A DNA stretch of 64,000 nt from Roseimaritima ulvae (GTDB taxonomy: Bacteria; Planctomycetota; Planctomycetia; Pirellulales; Pirellulaceae): the NCBI RefSeq assembly GCF_008065135.1, contig NZ_CP042914.1:7793404-7857403 (forward strand), in the 5' to 3' direction. Position 1 is the stretch's first letter. Each line of letters begins with the position of its first letter. Of the stretch, positions 34,701 through 43,191 are shown piece after piece. Made by a program: the position numbers and the translations under genes. The notes under the pieces are model-generated. The model was not told where the DNA came from. It ran no database searches and worked only from the letters and a program-made list of their open reading frames with translations.

Positions 34701-35324
34701 TTCGCCGAAGAAAACGACTTCCTTGAGCAATTGCAGGCATCTCAAGCGGTGGCGGAGTCGTTGGGAGAACCGACCAGCGATGAGCCTCCGACCGACTCGT
34801 CGGCGTACGACCGATCGCGAGACTACGCCGATGCGGCCGGCCAACTCGACACGCTTTATCGTCAACTCGTCGAACCGCGTTTGGCGCGACTACAACAGCT
34901 CGAACAACGTGCCAATCGTTTGGCGCAACAGTTGGCCGGCGGCCAAGGCTCCGAGCAAACGCCGGAAGCCAAGGCGGGCATCGGAAACCTGCAGCAGGAA
35001 TTGAAACAAGAAGGTTTGCAAGAGCTTGCCGAAATGCTCGACGAGCCGCCACCCTCGGAACAAACGACAGCCGATGCAGAAATGCGCAGCGGTACCGGAA
35101 CGACCGATAGCGGCGGATTGAACCCGCTCCAAACCAGGCGTCCGAGGGGCCGCGTGCTGATGTTGGTGCAAGCGTTGCGACAACGCATTCAGGAGATCAT
35201 CTTGCTGGAATTGTCGGCTGATCGAGACGCCCCGGTCCCGCCCCAGTACCGCTCGGCGGTCGATCAATACTTTCGTACGATCGCCAGCCCGGTAGATACT
35301 CAGATGGAGGCCGTTGCACAATGA
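31725..35324 (+). CDS. DUF4175-like membrane protein with long coiled coils
   Basis: 1,199 residues from ATG 31725 with AGGA upstream. Three N-terminal hydrophobic segments (LLVDAAIAVLLAATAMCGLW; ISASGFAILAWLSFRIIRAF; GGGICLLAAAAIVSTFLAG) precede Ig-like strands (TTLSVTPGDTRVLEDTPLTV) and a helical second half rich in Gln, Glu and Arg with heptad character (LRQKLRRQRDQTEQEIADSL). The order matches the large DUF4175-like proteins found beside MoxR/Bat genes in planctomycetes. Residues about 767–787 are encoded by a 60-bp palindrome inserted in frame within a low-complexity linker. It probably spans the periplasm; function unknown. Confidence 0.82.
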   Translation: MNLPTVSHDVAQRFHSLRRRYLLVDAAIAVLLAATAMCGLWMLLATGDYLWEWSLLWRAIGISASGFAILAWLSFRIIRAFRRTRQRSFAQRIETVFGDFGQRIRTVLDCVEGRVQGPQAMLAALGHQTLGRWETLAPSTLIPSRTLAMGGGICLLAAAAIVSTFLAGGPWRTALLRSLGSDLPYTTLSVTPGDTRVLEDTPLTVSLELSGRLNRTVAIRYRERTPHDPSENSDADATVASWMETELLPLESQPHRFEFDLGKLKQDVEYQFLTNIGNTRVFLAEVQPLIEAQRIETTVQPPTYTRLQPRTFTSNEVTVLERSEVTVTIETNHPLDQAQLAIGPKRSQLHKVDLQPSDDPKQWSFTLPSEEPLYWKFSGQGPDQTPMHPVVGRLRVRSDAAPRIAWRDPVDEIRAHTLAELPMRAHVADDFGIQQTAIVFQLGDEDEYVLTDWSAEAEKLNQNQAQNADDEASPSTTRLRLEEILPLESFALTERDYISYYAYAIDNRQPQPQRSETDIRYIDIRPLRQFFSESDLMPNEDGGGGGLLVQLDEIIRRQRFMINRTRRLTRLPADQLSSQLNALDRMVESQSELASLTRFLAEFLLSRGNDDVEALNQAEAAMLQAADSLAAGSFDLSLAQQQDALRALAEARRTLEIVLSKRRSQAQQRQLQNFAQQLRQKLRRQRDQTEQEIADSLKQLAADQTQLSKMAQQRLQPSSCPAGTQGGSNTGATPNPAMNAEATGTGTIPNPESPKEASTNKLPNRIVAAGRKPSGSAAPDGLRRSAKTETYLGMVPKSEDDSLEQQAFQDELFAGELDLLERLQDIENNLSERLSESPLLARRVNETRQALDALAVDARSNTLESFVADSQDAADQLREMSLQLDAIAASEPVTRVSSLRDMTTSLASMELELAAQIMDQNRPDTADNSEPVRDGEGSSEHDMEPSSDSLAEIDPRLVRQLQRRAETVEDVLKTPVGLGDIQTSEVKDQLDRFAEENDFLEQLQASQAVAESLGEPTSDEPPTDSSAYDRSRDYADAAGQLDTLYRQLVEPRLARLQQLEQRANRLAQQLAGGQGSEQTPEAKAGIGNLQQELKQEGLQELAEMLDEPPPSEQTTADAEMRSGTGTTDSGGLNPLQTRRPRGRVLMLVQALRQRIQEIILLELSADRDAPVPPQYRSAVDQYFRTIASPVDTQMEAVAQ
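34024..34083. repeat. 60-bp palindrome inserted in frame inside the DUF4175-like gene
   Basis: The arms TAGCGGCAGGGCGCAAGCCC and (inverted) TAGCGGAACGGCGCAAGCCG, extended by six bases, match at 23 of 26 positions. The length is 20 codons and keeps the frame, giving the peptide AAGRKPSGSAAPDGLRRSAK between two low-complexity segments. Confidence 0.9.
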
Positions 35325-35375
35325 GTCGCGCACAACCCCTCCCCTCACTGACGCTCGACCCTCCCGGAGGGCAAT

Positions 35376-37865
35376 ATGATCTCTAAACTCGAGTCGATGT
35401 TATTCCATCAGGCGTCGCCGTTGGCCGAGATCTCGCTTACCTGGCTGCCCGCTTGGTCGACCACGGGATTTGTCGGCATCGCGGTTGCCGCCGCCGTGGT
35501 CTGGCTGGCGCTGCGATATGGTGGCGGCGCCTCGGTGGTACCACGCTATCCGGGACTCTGGCTGCTGCGGGGGATCACGCTGGCGGTGCTGCTGGCGATC
35601 CTGCTGGGGCCTACGATCGTCGATGAGCAACCGGGCAGTGTCGATCGCCCGGCGATGCTGTATCTGGTGGATGGTTCCCAAAGCATGCAGCTGGGCGAGC
35701 GGCAATCGCGTTGGGAACAGAGCTTGCAATTTATTGCCGATGCCCAGCTCGATCCGGCGGCCGCCGACAACGTCCAATCGTTCCGCTTTGGCCACCGCCT
35801 GGAACCTTTGACGAAAGCTTCCGTCACTCCTCCCAACGCCTCGGATTCGCGGCTTGGTGAAGCCCTGCGACAACTGTTGCCTCAGGTCAGTGCACGCCAG
35901 ACCGCCGGCGTGGTGTTGCTGTCCGATGGTCGCGTTCGAGCCACCGAATCGGTCGAACGCTTGGCGGAAATTTATCATGACGCTCGGGTGCCCCTGCATG
36001 TGGTGCCGATCGGAAAAGCCAGCGGAGCGGGAGACATCGCGGTGGTTTCTCTGGTCGTTCCTTCGCGGGTGCGGAAGATGACCGAAAATGAGTTGCAGGT
36101 TTTCTTCCGCAGCTACGGCTTTGACGGACAACGCACCACGGTGCGAGTGGTACATCGCGATCAGATATCGGACGACCCTGCCACGGACCTGGCCTCGGTT
36201 CCGATCACCCTTACCGGCGGCGCCCAGTCGGCCTCGCTGACCTTCCGCGTCGATGACCAAGCCAAAGATCTGGCGGTGATTGTGGACCCCTTGGACGGTG
36301 AACTAACCGCCACCAACAATCGCGTGGAAACTCGCGTGGAAATCGACCGCACCAAAATCCGCGTGCTGTATGTCGAAAACGCCGCTACGACGGTACAGTC
36401 GCGCGGCAATCTGCTGGGCCGCATCCTGGCTCTGGGTGGTTCCACTCCAGCCGCTTCCGGCGCGGTCGACCTGACCGTGCCCGTGGCCTTGCAAGCCGAC
36501 GAGGATATGGAATGTGTGACCCTGCTTAGTTCTTCCGGCCGGCCTCCGGTGCGCGTGGATGTTCGCGATGCCGCCGCGTCGATGCAAGGTTTTCCCAACA
36601 CGCGCGCGGAACTGTTCGCCTACGACTGCGTGATCTTCAGTGACGTGGGTCCCGGGATTCTGGAACCGGAACAACTGCAGTGGTTGGCCCAATGGGTGGA
36701 AGGGCGCGGTGGCGGATTGATCGTCAGTGGCGGCGGCGCCCTGCAGGCCGGCGATTGGTCCGACAATCCCTTACTGCCGCTGCTGCCGATCCAACTGGAC
36801 GACTCGCCGGCGGAGCCCAGGACCACGGCCGACCTGTTGCCGTCCTACTCCCGCCGTGAGGACGTCGACATCGCGGCACCCAAACATCCGGTCTGGCGAT
36901 TGCGTTGGGAGCAACGCAGCAACGATCAGATCCTCGCGTCCTTACCAAGTCTGAGTGTCGGCCGCACTTCCTACCAAGCCAAGCCGACGGCCGACGTGCT
37001 GGCCGAGGTTCGCGACGATGGCCGGCCGGCCATGCTGGCTCATCGAGTCGGTCGTGGCCGGGTGTTTGTCACCACGGCTTCGCTGGGCGGTCAGGCGTTT
37101 AGCGAACTGAGCGAACAGTGGGGGCCGCAGCCCGAGCGAGTTGCGGCCAAGCTTTGGCGGAATCTGGTGTACTGGGTTACCGAGGGATCGTCGACCGGAC
37201 GCCGGCGTTTGATGGCCTGGTCGGATAAGCGTTTCTATCGGCCCGGCGAACCGCTGTCGATCCGCGCGACCGCTTATGACGAAGGGGCTCGCCGTACCGA
37301 TCAGTATCGTTTGTGGGCGATGTTCGAACCCGCCTCGCTGGACGATCTGTCACTGTATTCTCCCCTGCTGTGGCCCGACAACGTGGTCCGTGACAGCGGC
37401 GAAGTCAGTCCGCGATTGGCTTGGGGCGAAGAGCTGATGCTGGCCAGCGACCCAGAAACCGGCGACTACCGGCTGGACCTGATGCTGAGCGAAAGCCGCA
37501 GCGTCGGCGATGGCGGATTGCGAATCGAAATGACCGCTTATGAAGGGGAACCGTCGCCGCAAGCCTACGACCATGGCACCCAGGTCGACAGCACCTCGCT
37601 GGCCATTCAAGTCCTCAGTGATCCTTTCGAACAACAAAACCCGCTGCCCAATCACGAACTGCTCTCGCGACTAGCCACCCTCTCGGGCGGTCAAGTTCTA
37701 CAGCACCCCGACCAACTGGCGCAATTATTAACCAACCGCACCGAAACTTTTGGCCCACCTGACCGCGACCTGACTCCGGCCTGGAGCCGCTGGTGGGTCT
37801 GGATGGGATTGCTGGGGCTGCTCACATCCGAATGGATTTGGCGCAAAATATCTGGATACGCATAA
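35376..37865 (+). CDS. VWA-like membrane protein with glutamine-amidotransferase-like domain
   Basis: 829 residues. GGAGGG lies ahead of ATG 35376. Two N-terminal membrane helices (VGIAVAAAVVWLALRYGGG; GLWLLRGITLAVLLAILLG) precede a VWA-like domain (LYLVDGSQSM). An Ig-like region (LQVFFRSYGFDGQRTTVRVV) and a class I amidotransferase-like domain (FAYDCVIFSDVGPGILEPEQ, GGGLIVSGGGALQAGDW) follow; no catalytic Cys-His pair is evident. A final membrane helix is at about 803–820. The architecture parallels the BatA-like protein two genes upstream, so the two may form a membrane pair around the DUF4175-like protein. The BlaI gene starts 11 bp after its stop. Confidence 0.85.
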   Translation: MISKLESMLFHQASPLAEISLTWLPAWSTTGFVGIAVAAAVVWLALRYGGGASVVPRYPGLWLLRGITLAVLLAILLGPTIVDEQPGSVDRPAMLYLVDGSQSMQLGERQSRWEQSLQFIADAQLDPAAADNVQSFRFGHRLEPLTKASVTPPNASDSRLGEALRQLLPQVSARQTAGVVLLSDGRVRATESVERLAEIYHDARVPLHVVPIGKASGAGDIAVVSLVVPSRVRKMTENELQVFFRSYGFDGQRTTVRVVHRDQISDDPATDLASVPITLTGGAQSASLTFRVDDQAKDLAVIVDPLDGELTATNNRVETRVEIDRTKIRVLYVENAATTVQSRGNLLGRILALGGSTPAASGAVDLTVPVALQADEDMECVTLLSSSGRPPVRVDVRDAAASMQGFPNTRAELFAYDCVIFSDVGPGILEPEQLQWLAQWVEGRGGGLIVSGGGALQAGDWSDNPLLPLLPIQLDDSPAEPRTTADLLPSYSRREDVDIAAPKHPVWRLRWEQRSNDQILASLPSLSVGRTSYQAKPTADVLAEVRDDGRPAMLAHRVGRGRVFVTTASLGGQAFSELSEQWGPQPERVAAKLWRNLVYWVTEGSSTGRRRLMAWSDKRFYRPGEPLSIRATAYDEGARRTDQYRLWAMFEPASLDDLSLYSPLLWPDNVVRDSGEVSPRLAWGEELMLASDPETGDYRLDLMLSESRSVGDGGLRIEMTAYEGEPSPQAYDHGTQVDSTSLAIQVLSDPFEQQNPLPNHELLSRLATLSGGQVLQHPDQLAQLLTNRTETFGPPDRDLTPAWSRWWVWMGLLGLLTSEWIWRKISGYA

Positions 37866-37876
37866 GGACTGAATTG

Positions 37877-38260
37877 ATGGCAAAAGCCCCCCCCGACGCC
37901 ACGGCCGCCGAACTGGCGATCCTGGAACAACTTTGGCAACACGGTGCTTCAAGCATCAAGACCTTGGCTCAATCGCTTTACGGAGCCGCCACGCCATCGG
38001 ATATCGCGACCGTGCAAAAACTGCTCTCGCGACTGGAAAAAAAGGGATTCGTCCAGCGTAACCGCGGTGAGTGGCCCCACCTGTTCGATGCCGTGGTGGC
38101 TCGCGAAGACCTGATCGCCCAACGTCTGCAAGCGACCGCGGACGAGTTATGCGAAGGCACGATGGCCAAGCTGCTAACGCATCTGGTCGGCTCGACCAAG
38201 TTGACCGCGGCCCAACGTCGTCGCTTGCGAAACATGCTCGATCAAATGGACGCCGAATGA
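37877..38260 (+). CDS. blaI: BlaI/MecI/CopY family transcriptional repressor
   Basis: 127 residues from ATG 37877 with AAGGA upstream. The winged helix is clear: TAAELAILEQLWQHGASSIK, then IATVQKLLSRLEKKGFVQRN, then a wing before LFDAVVARED, and a C-terminal dimer helix. The family represses genes by binding short palindromes and is released when a BlaR1-type membrane protease triggers its cleavage. The M56 gene follows with an ATGA overlap, the standard pairing. Candidate operators are the AAGACAWCYYGTCTA palindromes at 22254, 23191 and 42975. Beta-lactam sensing is not implied: no beta-lactamase is present. Confidence 0.93.
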   Translation: MAKAPPDATAAELAILEQLWQHGASSIKTLAQSLYGAATPSDIATVQKLLSRLEKKGFVQRNRGEWPHLFDAVVAREDLIAQRLQATADELCEGTMAKLLTHLVGSTKLTAAQRRRLRNMLDQMDAE

Positions 38261-40166
38261 CGTTTCCGATTTCGCTCGTTGTCAGCAACCTCCTGGTCGC
38301 TGCCCTGATCGCTGCCCTAGCCCTGCTGGTCGGTCGCTCGGGTCGTCGCGCGGTGCTTGCGCATCTGCTGTGGGTGGCGGTGTTTATCAAACTGGTGACG
38401 CCCCCCATTTTCCGCCTGCCCCTGCTGTCGATCGAACCTGCTTGGCTGCCATCGCTGGACCTGAGCTTGCTGCTGGGCAGCGTCTGGTTGCTGGGTTTTG
38501 TGTCTTGCTTGGTTCGCGGCGTGATCCGCTCTCTGCGTTTTCAAAGATTGCTACGACGAGAAGGCATCCGCGACGACGAAGCTTCCGCCTTCGTGGCATC
38601 GCTCATCAACCCGCCCTCCCATAGCGGAAGTCGCCAGACTTCGGACACCATTCACTCCTGGAGACGAGCAGATCACAGCTCCTTGCTCTCCCAATTCAGA
38701 AAGCATTTACCTTCACTCTCCGTCTGGGAGAGTCGAGCCCCAGCGAGGAGAGGGCGACCGCTTAGGAAGGAAGGTGAAGTTGAGCCGATGGCGTCCCGAA
38801 GTCGGCAGACCTTGGACGTCCTCCGCGTCCCGTTGCGGCTCTCACCGATGTTATTTGGGTTCCCCCTGCGGCCGGTGATCGTTTGCCCGGATCCCTTATG
38901 GTCGCGGCTGACCACCACGGAACGCCACGCCTTCCTTGCTCACGAAACAGCGCACTACCGCCGCCGCGACCACTGGGTGCGGTGGCTGGAATGGCTGGTC
39001 ACTTCGGCCTACTGGTGGTTCCCCGGCATGCAACTGGCGCGGCAACAATTGGAACGCCATGAAGAAGCCTGCTGTGACGCTTGGGCGGTGGAGCATTTGG
39101 ACGCGACACCTCGCCAATACGCCGAAGCGCTATTAAAGGTCGTCGATTTTATCAGCGAACATGCGGTGGGAATCCCGCGGATCGCCAGTGGCATGCGTCC
39201 CACCGACTCGCTGGAAGAACGCTTGCGTCTGTTGATGCAACGCGGCCGTGAGCAACACGATTCGCAAACATTGTCATGGTTCGCGGGGACGGCTTGCGTA
39301 GCGTTGTTGGCCGTCCACCCGATGCTGCGCCGGGAACCTTTATCGCTGGCCGACAACAACCCGGCGGTGACCCAGCAAGCGAATCCGCAGCACTCCGCCG
39401 AATCGTCCGCTTCATTGCCGGCCGGCTCACCCCAGCCGCTGTCCTTGCCCAACAGCGATATCCCCCAAGGCTTTTGGAATCAATCTCCACCGCCGCAGTG
39501 GGCCAGTTTCTCGCTCGGTCCGACCGGAACTCGCCTGGTCGCCGATGTGGAAGGCGGGATTCGCATCGACGGCGAGCAACATCCGACGCTGTCCTTCGCT
39601 ATGAAAGACCTGCAGGCGTTGGTCGAAATTCCGTCGACCAAACGCCTGGTGATCGGCAACCACGAGGGCAACATTCAGCTGTGGGACCTGGCAGCCGCCG
39701 CGCCGGTGTCGTTGATCGGCAAACATCCGGCCTGCGTGACCAGTCTGGCGTACCACGAAAGCGGCGGTCTGGTTTCGGCCGATCAAGCCGGAGCGGTGAT
39801 TCGCTGGGACCTGCAGTCTGGGCAGATCCTGGCTCGCTGGGCTGAATCCGATCGCCCTGTTCAATCCGTCCGTTACGCTCGCGATGGCCAAACCATGATG
39901 ATTCTGTGCGGCCGCTGGAACGACGCGGCCAGCAATCAACAAACCTATCTAGTCCACAGCCGCACACTACAAACACTCGACAGTTGGACCTTGCATGACA
40001 AAGTGGCCGTGGTGCTCGATTCGCACGCCGACGGCTGGGTCTCGGTCGATTGGTCGGGAACCGTGCGCCGTCTGGAAACCAGTTTGCCGGCCGATACCTG
40101 GCCCAAAGAACTGGTCTCCTCACTGGTCCTGTCACAAGATTCACAACCTCCCTGGGAACCGCAGTA

Positions 40167-40167
<1 letters not shown>
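38257..40167 (+). CDS. BlaR1-like M56 metallopeptidase with WD40-like C-terminal domain
   Basis: 636 residues, ATG overlapping the blaI stop. Several N-terminal membrane helices (VVSNLLVAALIAALALLVG; LLWVAVFIKLVTPPIFRLPL) surround a zinc-protease motif: His229-Glu-Thr-Ala-His233 in FLAHETAHYRRRDHW, with a downstream HEEACCDAWAVEHLD segment. A linker of about 70 residues before the protease domain (about 120–188) is encoded by palindromic repeats and looks like an in-frame insertion. After a further membrane helix (about 340–360) the C-terminus resembles WD40 blades (GNHEGNIQLWDLAAAAPVSL, SADQAGAVIRWDLQSGQIL) instead of a penicillin-binding sensor. It probably cleaves BlaI upon a signal sensed outside; the signal is unknown. 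Confidence 0.88.
38615..38822. repeat. Cluster of palindromic repeats (families 1 and 2) inside the M56 gene
   Basis: GAAGTCGCCAGACTTCGG (38630) and GAAGTCGGCAGACCTTGG (38799) flank a family 2 unit (CTTCACTCTCCGTCTGGGAG, 38711, ending GGAAGGTGAAG). The reading frame stays open through all of it. Removing about 200 bp would join two normal parts of the M56 protein. Confidence 0.75.
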
Positions 40168-41150
<983 letters not shown>

Positions 41151-41176
41151 ACCGCTTCCCAGGAGTTTTATCTAAT

Positions 41177-42145
41177 ATGCAAGCCACGCCCTCCCCCGCA
41201 GCTACGCTCGCCAGAGCGTGGTCGCGGCGCCGGACCCACCGCCCTCCCGTAGCTACGCTCGCCAGAGCGTGGGCCCACCGTCTGGCCACGGTAGCTACGA
41301 TGCGCGCGGTCGCTACCGCGCTGGCCGCGCTCATCACCGCCCTGCCCTGCTCGGCCGAAGACGCCACGGGCGCCCGCGCCGAGCAGCTCTACAAAAATTT
41401 TCTCGACAAAGCCCAGTCGCTAGAGATCATGCCCGACGAGGGCGAACAACCGCTGCAGCTGGTCAAGACACCGCTATTCCGCTTCGCCACCGAAGGCACC
41501 GTGTTTGGCAGCGTATTTGTCTGGCACGACGCGGACCAACGCCTGGCGCTGGTCGGCACGATCGGTTCGTTGCCGATTCGAGGCACAGACATGCAGTTCG
41601 TGGAACTTCACTTATTAAAAGCGGCCCCCATCGAGCCGCTCACATTTCCCGGCTTCCCCACGAAACGCTGGCAGCCCGACGTCAAAGGATTGCAGCCGGC
41701 GCCGCTGCCCAACGCGCCTCCGGTCGCCGCCAATGCACGCTTGCGTCTGACCCAAATGCGATCTCTGGCCCGTCAATTTGATGCCGCCATGATTCACGAC
41801 GGACAGACCAACAACCTGCGACTGTTGCCTCAGCCGCTGTATCGCTACAACGACCCCACGCAACAGCGCGACGGCGCCTTGTTTGCTTATGTGTGGGACA
41901 ACGGCACCGACCCTGAATTGCTGCTGCGAATCGAAACCATCGAAGAGGACGGCCGCACGACCTGGCATTATCAACCGATTCGGTTTACCTGGCGGCAATT
42001 GAAACTGGAGCATCGAGGCGAGCAGGTCTGGCAGATCGAAGAATTCCTCGAACGCAACGCGCCGCTGCAACAAACGCCCTACATCACCGGGCTCACCGAA
42101 CGCGTGCCCTCAGCGCCCGACACGGTGGACGTGATAGGGCAATGA
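41177..42145 (+). CDS. Secreted protein of the unnamed paralogous family, member 2
   Basis: 322 residues from ATG 41177, which has a strong AGGAG. Residues 7–41 are translated from three palindromes (ATLARAW occurs twice); the real signal peptide (MRAVATALAALITALPCSAE) starts at ATG 41300, directly after the last palindrome. Conserved family blocks are present: KTPLFRFATEGTVFGSVFVW, LTQMRSLARQFDA, RLLPQPLYRY and NGTDPELLLRIE. It is the last gene of the long operon, 26 bp after the caspase-like gene, and converges with the third member, overlapping it by 36 bp. Function unknown; probably extracytoplasmic. Confidence 0.75.
   Translation: MQATPSPAATLARAWSRRRTHRPPVATLARAWAHRLATVATMRAVATALAALITALPCSAEDATGARAEQLYKNFLDKAQSLEIMPDEGEQPLQLVKTPLFRFATEGTVFGSVFVWHDADQRLALVGTIGSLPIRGTDMQFVELHLLKAAPIEPLTFPGFPTKRWQPDVKGLQPAPLPNAPPVAANARLRLTQMRSLARQFDAAMIHDGQTNNLRLLPQPLYRYNDPTQQRDGALFAYVWDNGTDPELLLRIETIEEDGRTTWHYQPIRFTWRQLKLEHRGEQVWQIEEFLERNAPLQQTPYITGLTERVPSAPDTVDVIGQ
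41198..41298. repeat. Three family 1 palindrome arms read in frame at a gene start
   Basis: GCTACGCTCGCCAGAGCGT occurs at 41201 and 41252 in direct order, then a degenerate inverted arm (CCACCGTCTGGCCACGGTAG, 41275). They lie between the AGGAG-preceded ATG 41177 and the ATG 41300 that opens the signal peptide. Confidence 0.9.
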
Positions 42146-42940
42146 ATAGTGCATGCGAGCCCATTCGGTTTGCCAAACCACCTGCTCGCCACGCTGCACC
42201 TGCATCGGCACCATGCTCATCCTGGCCAGTCCGTATTGCCAATGAGTTTGATTGGCATCGCTGGCGACGGCTTCGATGATCAGCAACACCTCCGGGTCCG
42301 TGCCCTGCACGAAAGCAAACACGGCTCCATCCACATACGGTTTGGGCTTGCCGTTATCCAGCGATGCCGGATAGCGGTACAGCGGCGTCGCCAGCATCCG
42401 CAAGGGTTTTTCATCGCGGTTCGGCGGTACCAACTTAGCCGAAAACCCGCGCGCGATTCGACGCATCTGCAGCAACCGGCTGGGCGCCGCAGGTCCCACA
42501 TCCGGCACGTTTTCCAGCACTCGCATTTCCAGATCCGAATCAGCCGGGTGCCAGATGCTTTGCTCGCCCAGCCGTGCGTGCAAACCCCACTCCGATAGTG
42601 ACTGGAACTCCATGTCGTAGTTCCCCAAATTCGGATACATGCACATGGCGACTTGAGGGCGGCCGTCCAGCGTCCATAGGAACATCCCACCGGCCGGTGA
42701 ATTGCGTTCGGGATTCGACCAGTTCAGCAGCGGCTTGGCCTGCATCTTCAGCGTCTGTTTCCCATCCGCTCCACCGCTAACCTGCACGCGGTTTGCTTCG
42801 GTGGCAAAGTCGCTCCGCAATTTTTCCACCTCATTCGCCTGCGGCACATCTTCCTGCGCCCGTGCCGGCAACCAACCGCAGGCACAGCACATGACCAATA
42901 GACAAATTCCTCGCACGATGGACTCCAATCGTTGCAACAT
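42110..42940 (-). CDS. Secreted protein of the unnamed paralogous family, member 3
   Basis: 276 residues from ATG 42940, preceded by GAGAGG at nine bases. A signal peptide (IVRGICLLVMCCACGWLPARA) is followed by the same blocks as members 1 and 2: AKPLLNWSNPERN with GGMFLWTLDGRP, LLQMRRIARGFSA, RMLATPLYRY and QGTDPEVLLIIEA. It is closer to member 1 in the last 40 residues (YGLARMSMVPMQVQRGEQVV). It is convergent with member 2, sharing 36 bp. The operator-like palindrome at 42975 lies 35–49 bp upstream of its start. Function unknown. Confidence 0.75.
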   Translation of the reverse strand: MLQRLESIVRGICLLVMCCACGWLPARAQEDVPQANEVEKLRSDFATEANRVQVSGGADGKQTLKMQAKPLLNWSNPERNSPAGGMFLWTLDGRPQVAMCMYPNLGNYDMEFQSLSEWGLHARLGEQSIWHPADSDLEMRVLENVPDVGPAAPSRLLQMRRIARGFSAKLVPPNRDEKPLRMLATPLYRYPASLDNGKPKPYVDGAVFAFVQGTDPEVLLIIEAVASDANQTHWQYGLARMSMVPMQVQRGEQVVWQTEWARMHYSLPYHVHRVGR

Positions 42941-42974
42941 TCCAAGCATCCTCTCGAACCCCAACACCCCGAAA

Positions 42975-42989
42975 AAGACAACCTGTCTA
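42975..42989. promoter_or_regulatory. Operator-like palindrome AAGACAACCTGTCTA, copy 3
   Basis: The AGACA and TGTCT arms are perfect around ACC. It stands upstream of the minus-strand gene ending at 42110, just downstream of a possible -35 TTGACT (43017–43012) and -10 on that strand. A further half site TGTCTTT lies at 42994. The 43192 gene on the other strand might also be affected. Confidence 0.6.
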
Positions 42990-43191
42990 TTCTTGTCTTT
43001 GCCGCCGCGGAAGTCAAATTCGCGAGGCTTGCCCTTGTTCGCTCAGGCATTTTTCTTGACGCCACATGGGCCGTGTACTAGCGTGGACCCTACAGAGTGG
43101 TGCCGCGAACCCCCTGTCAGGAAATTGTAATCGGGCAACGGGACGCCAGGTCTCAATCACCAGCGTCGCGGACGCTTCGAAGGGGTAGTAG

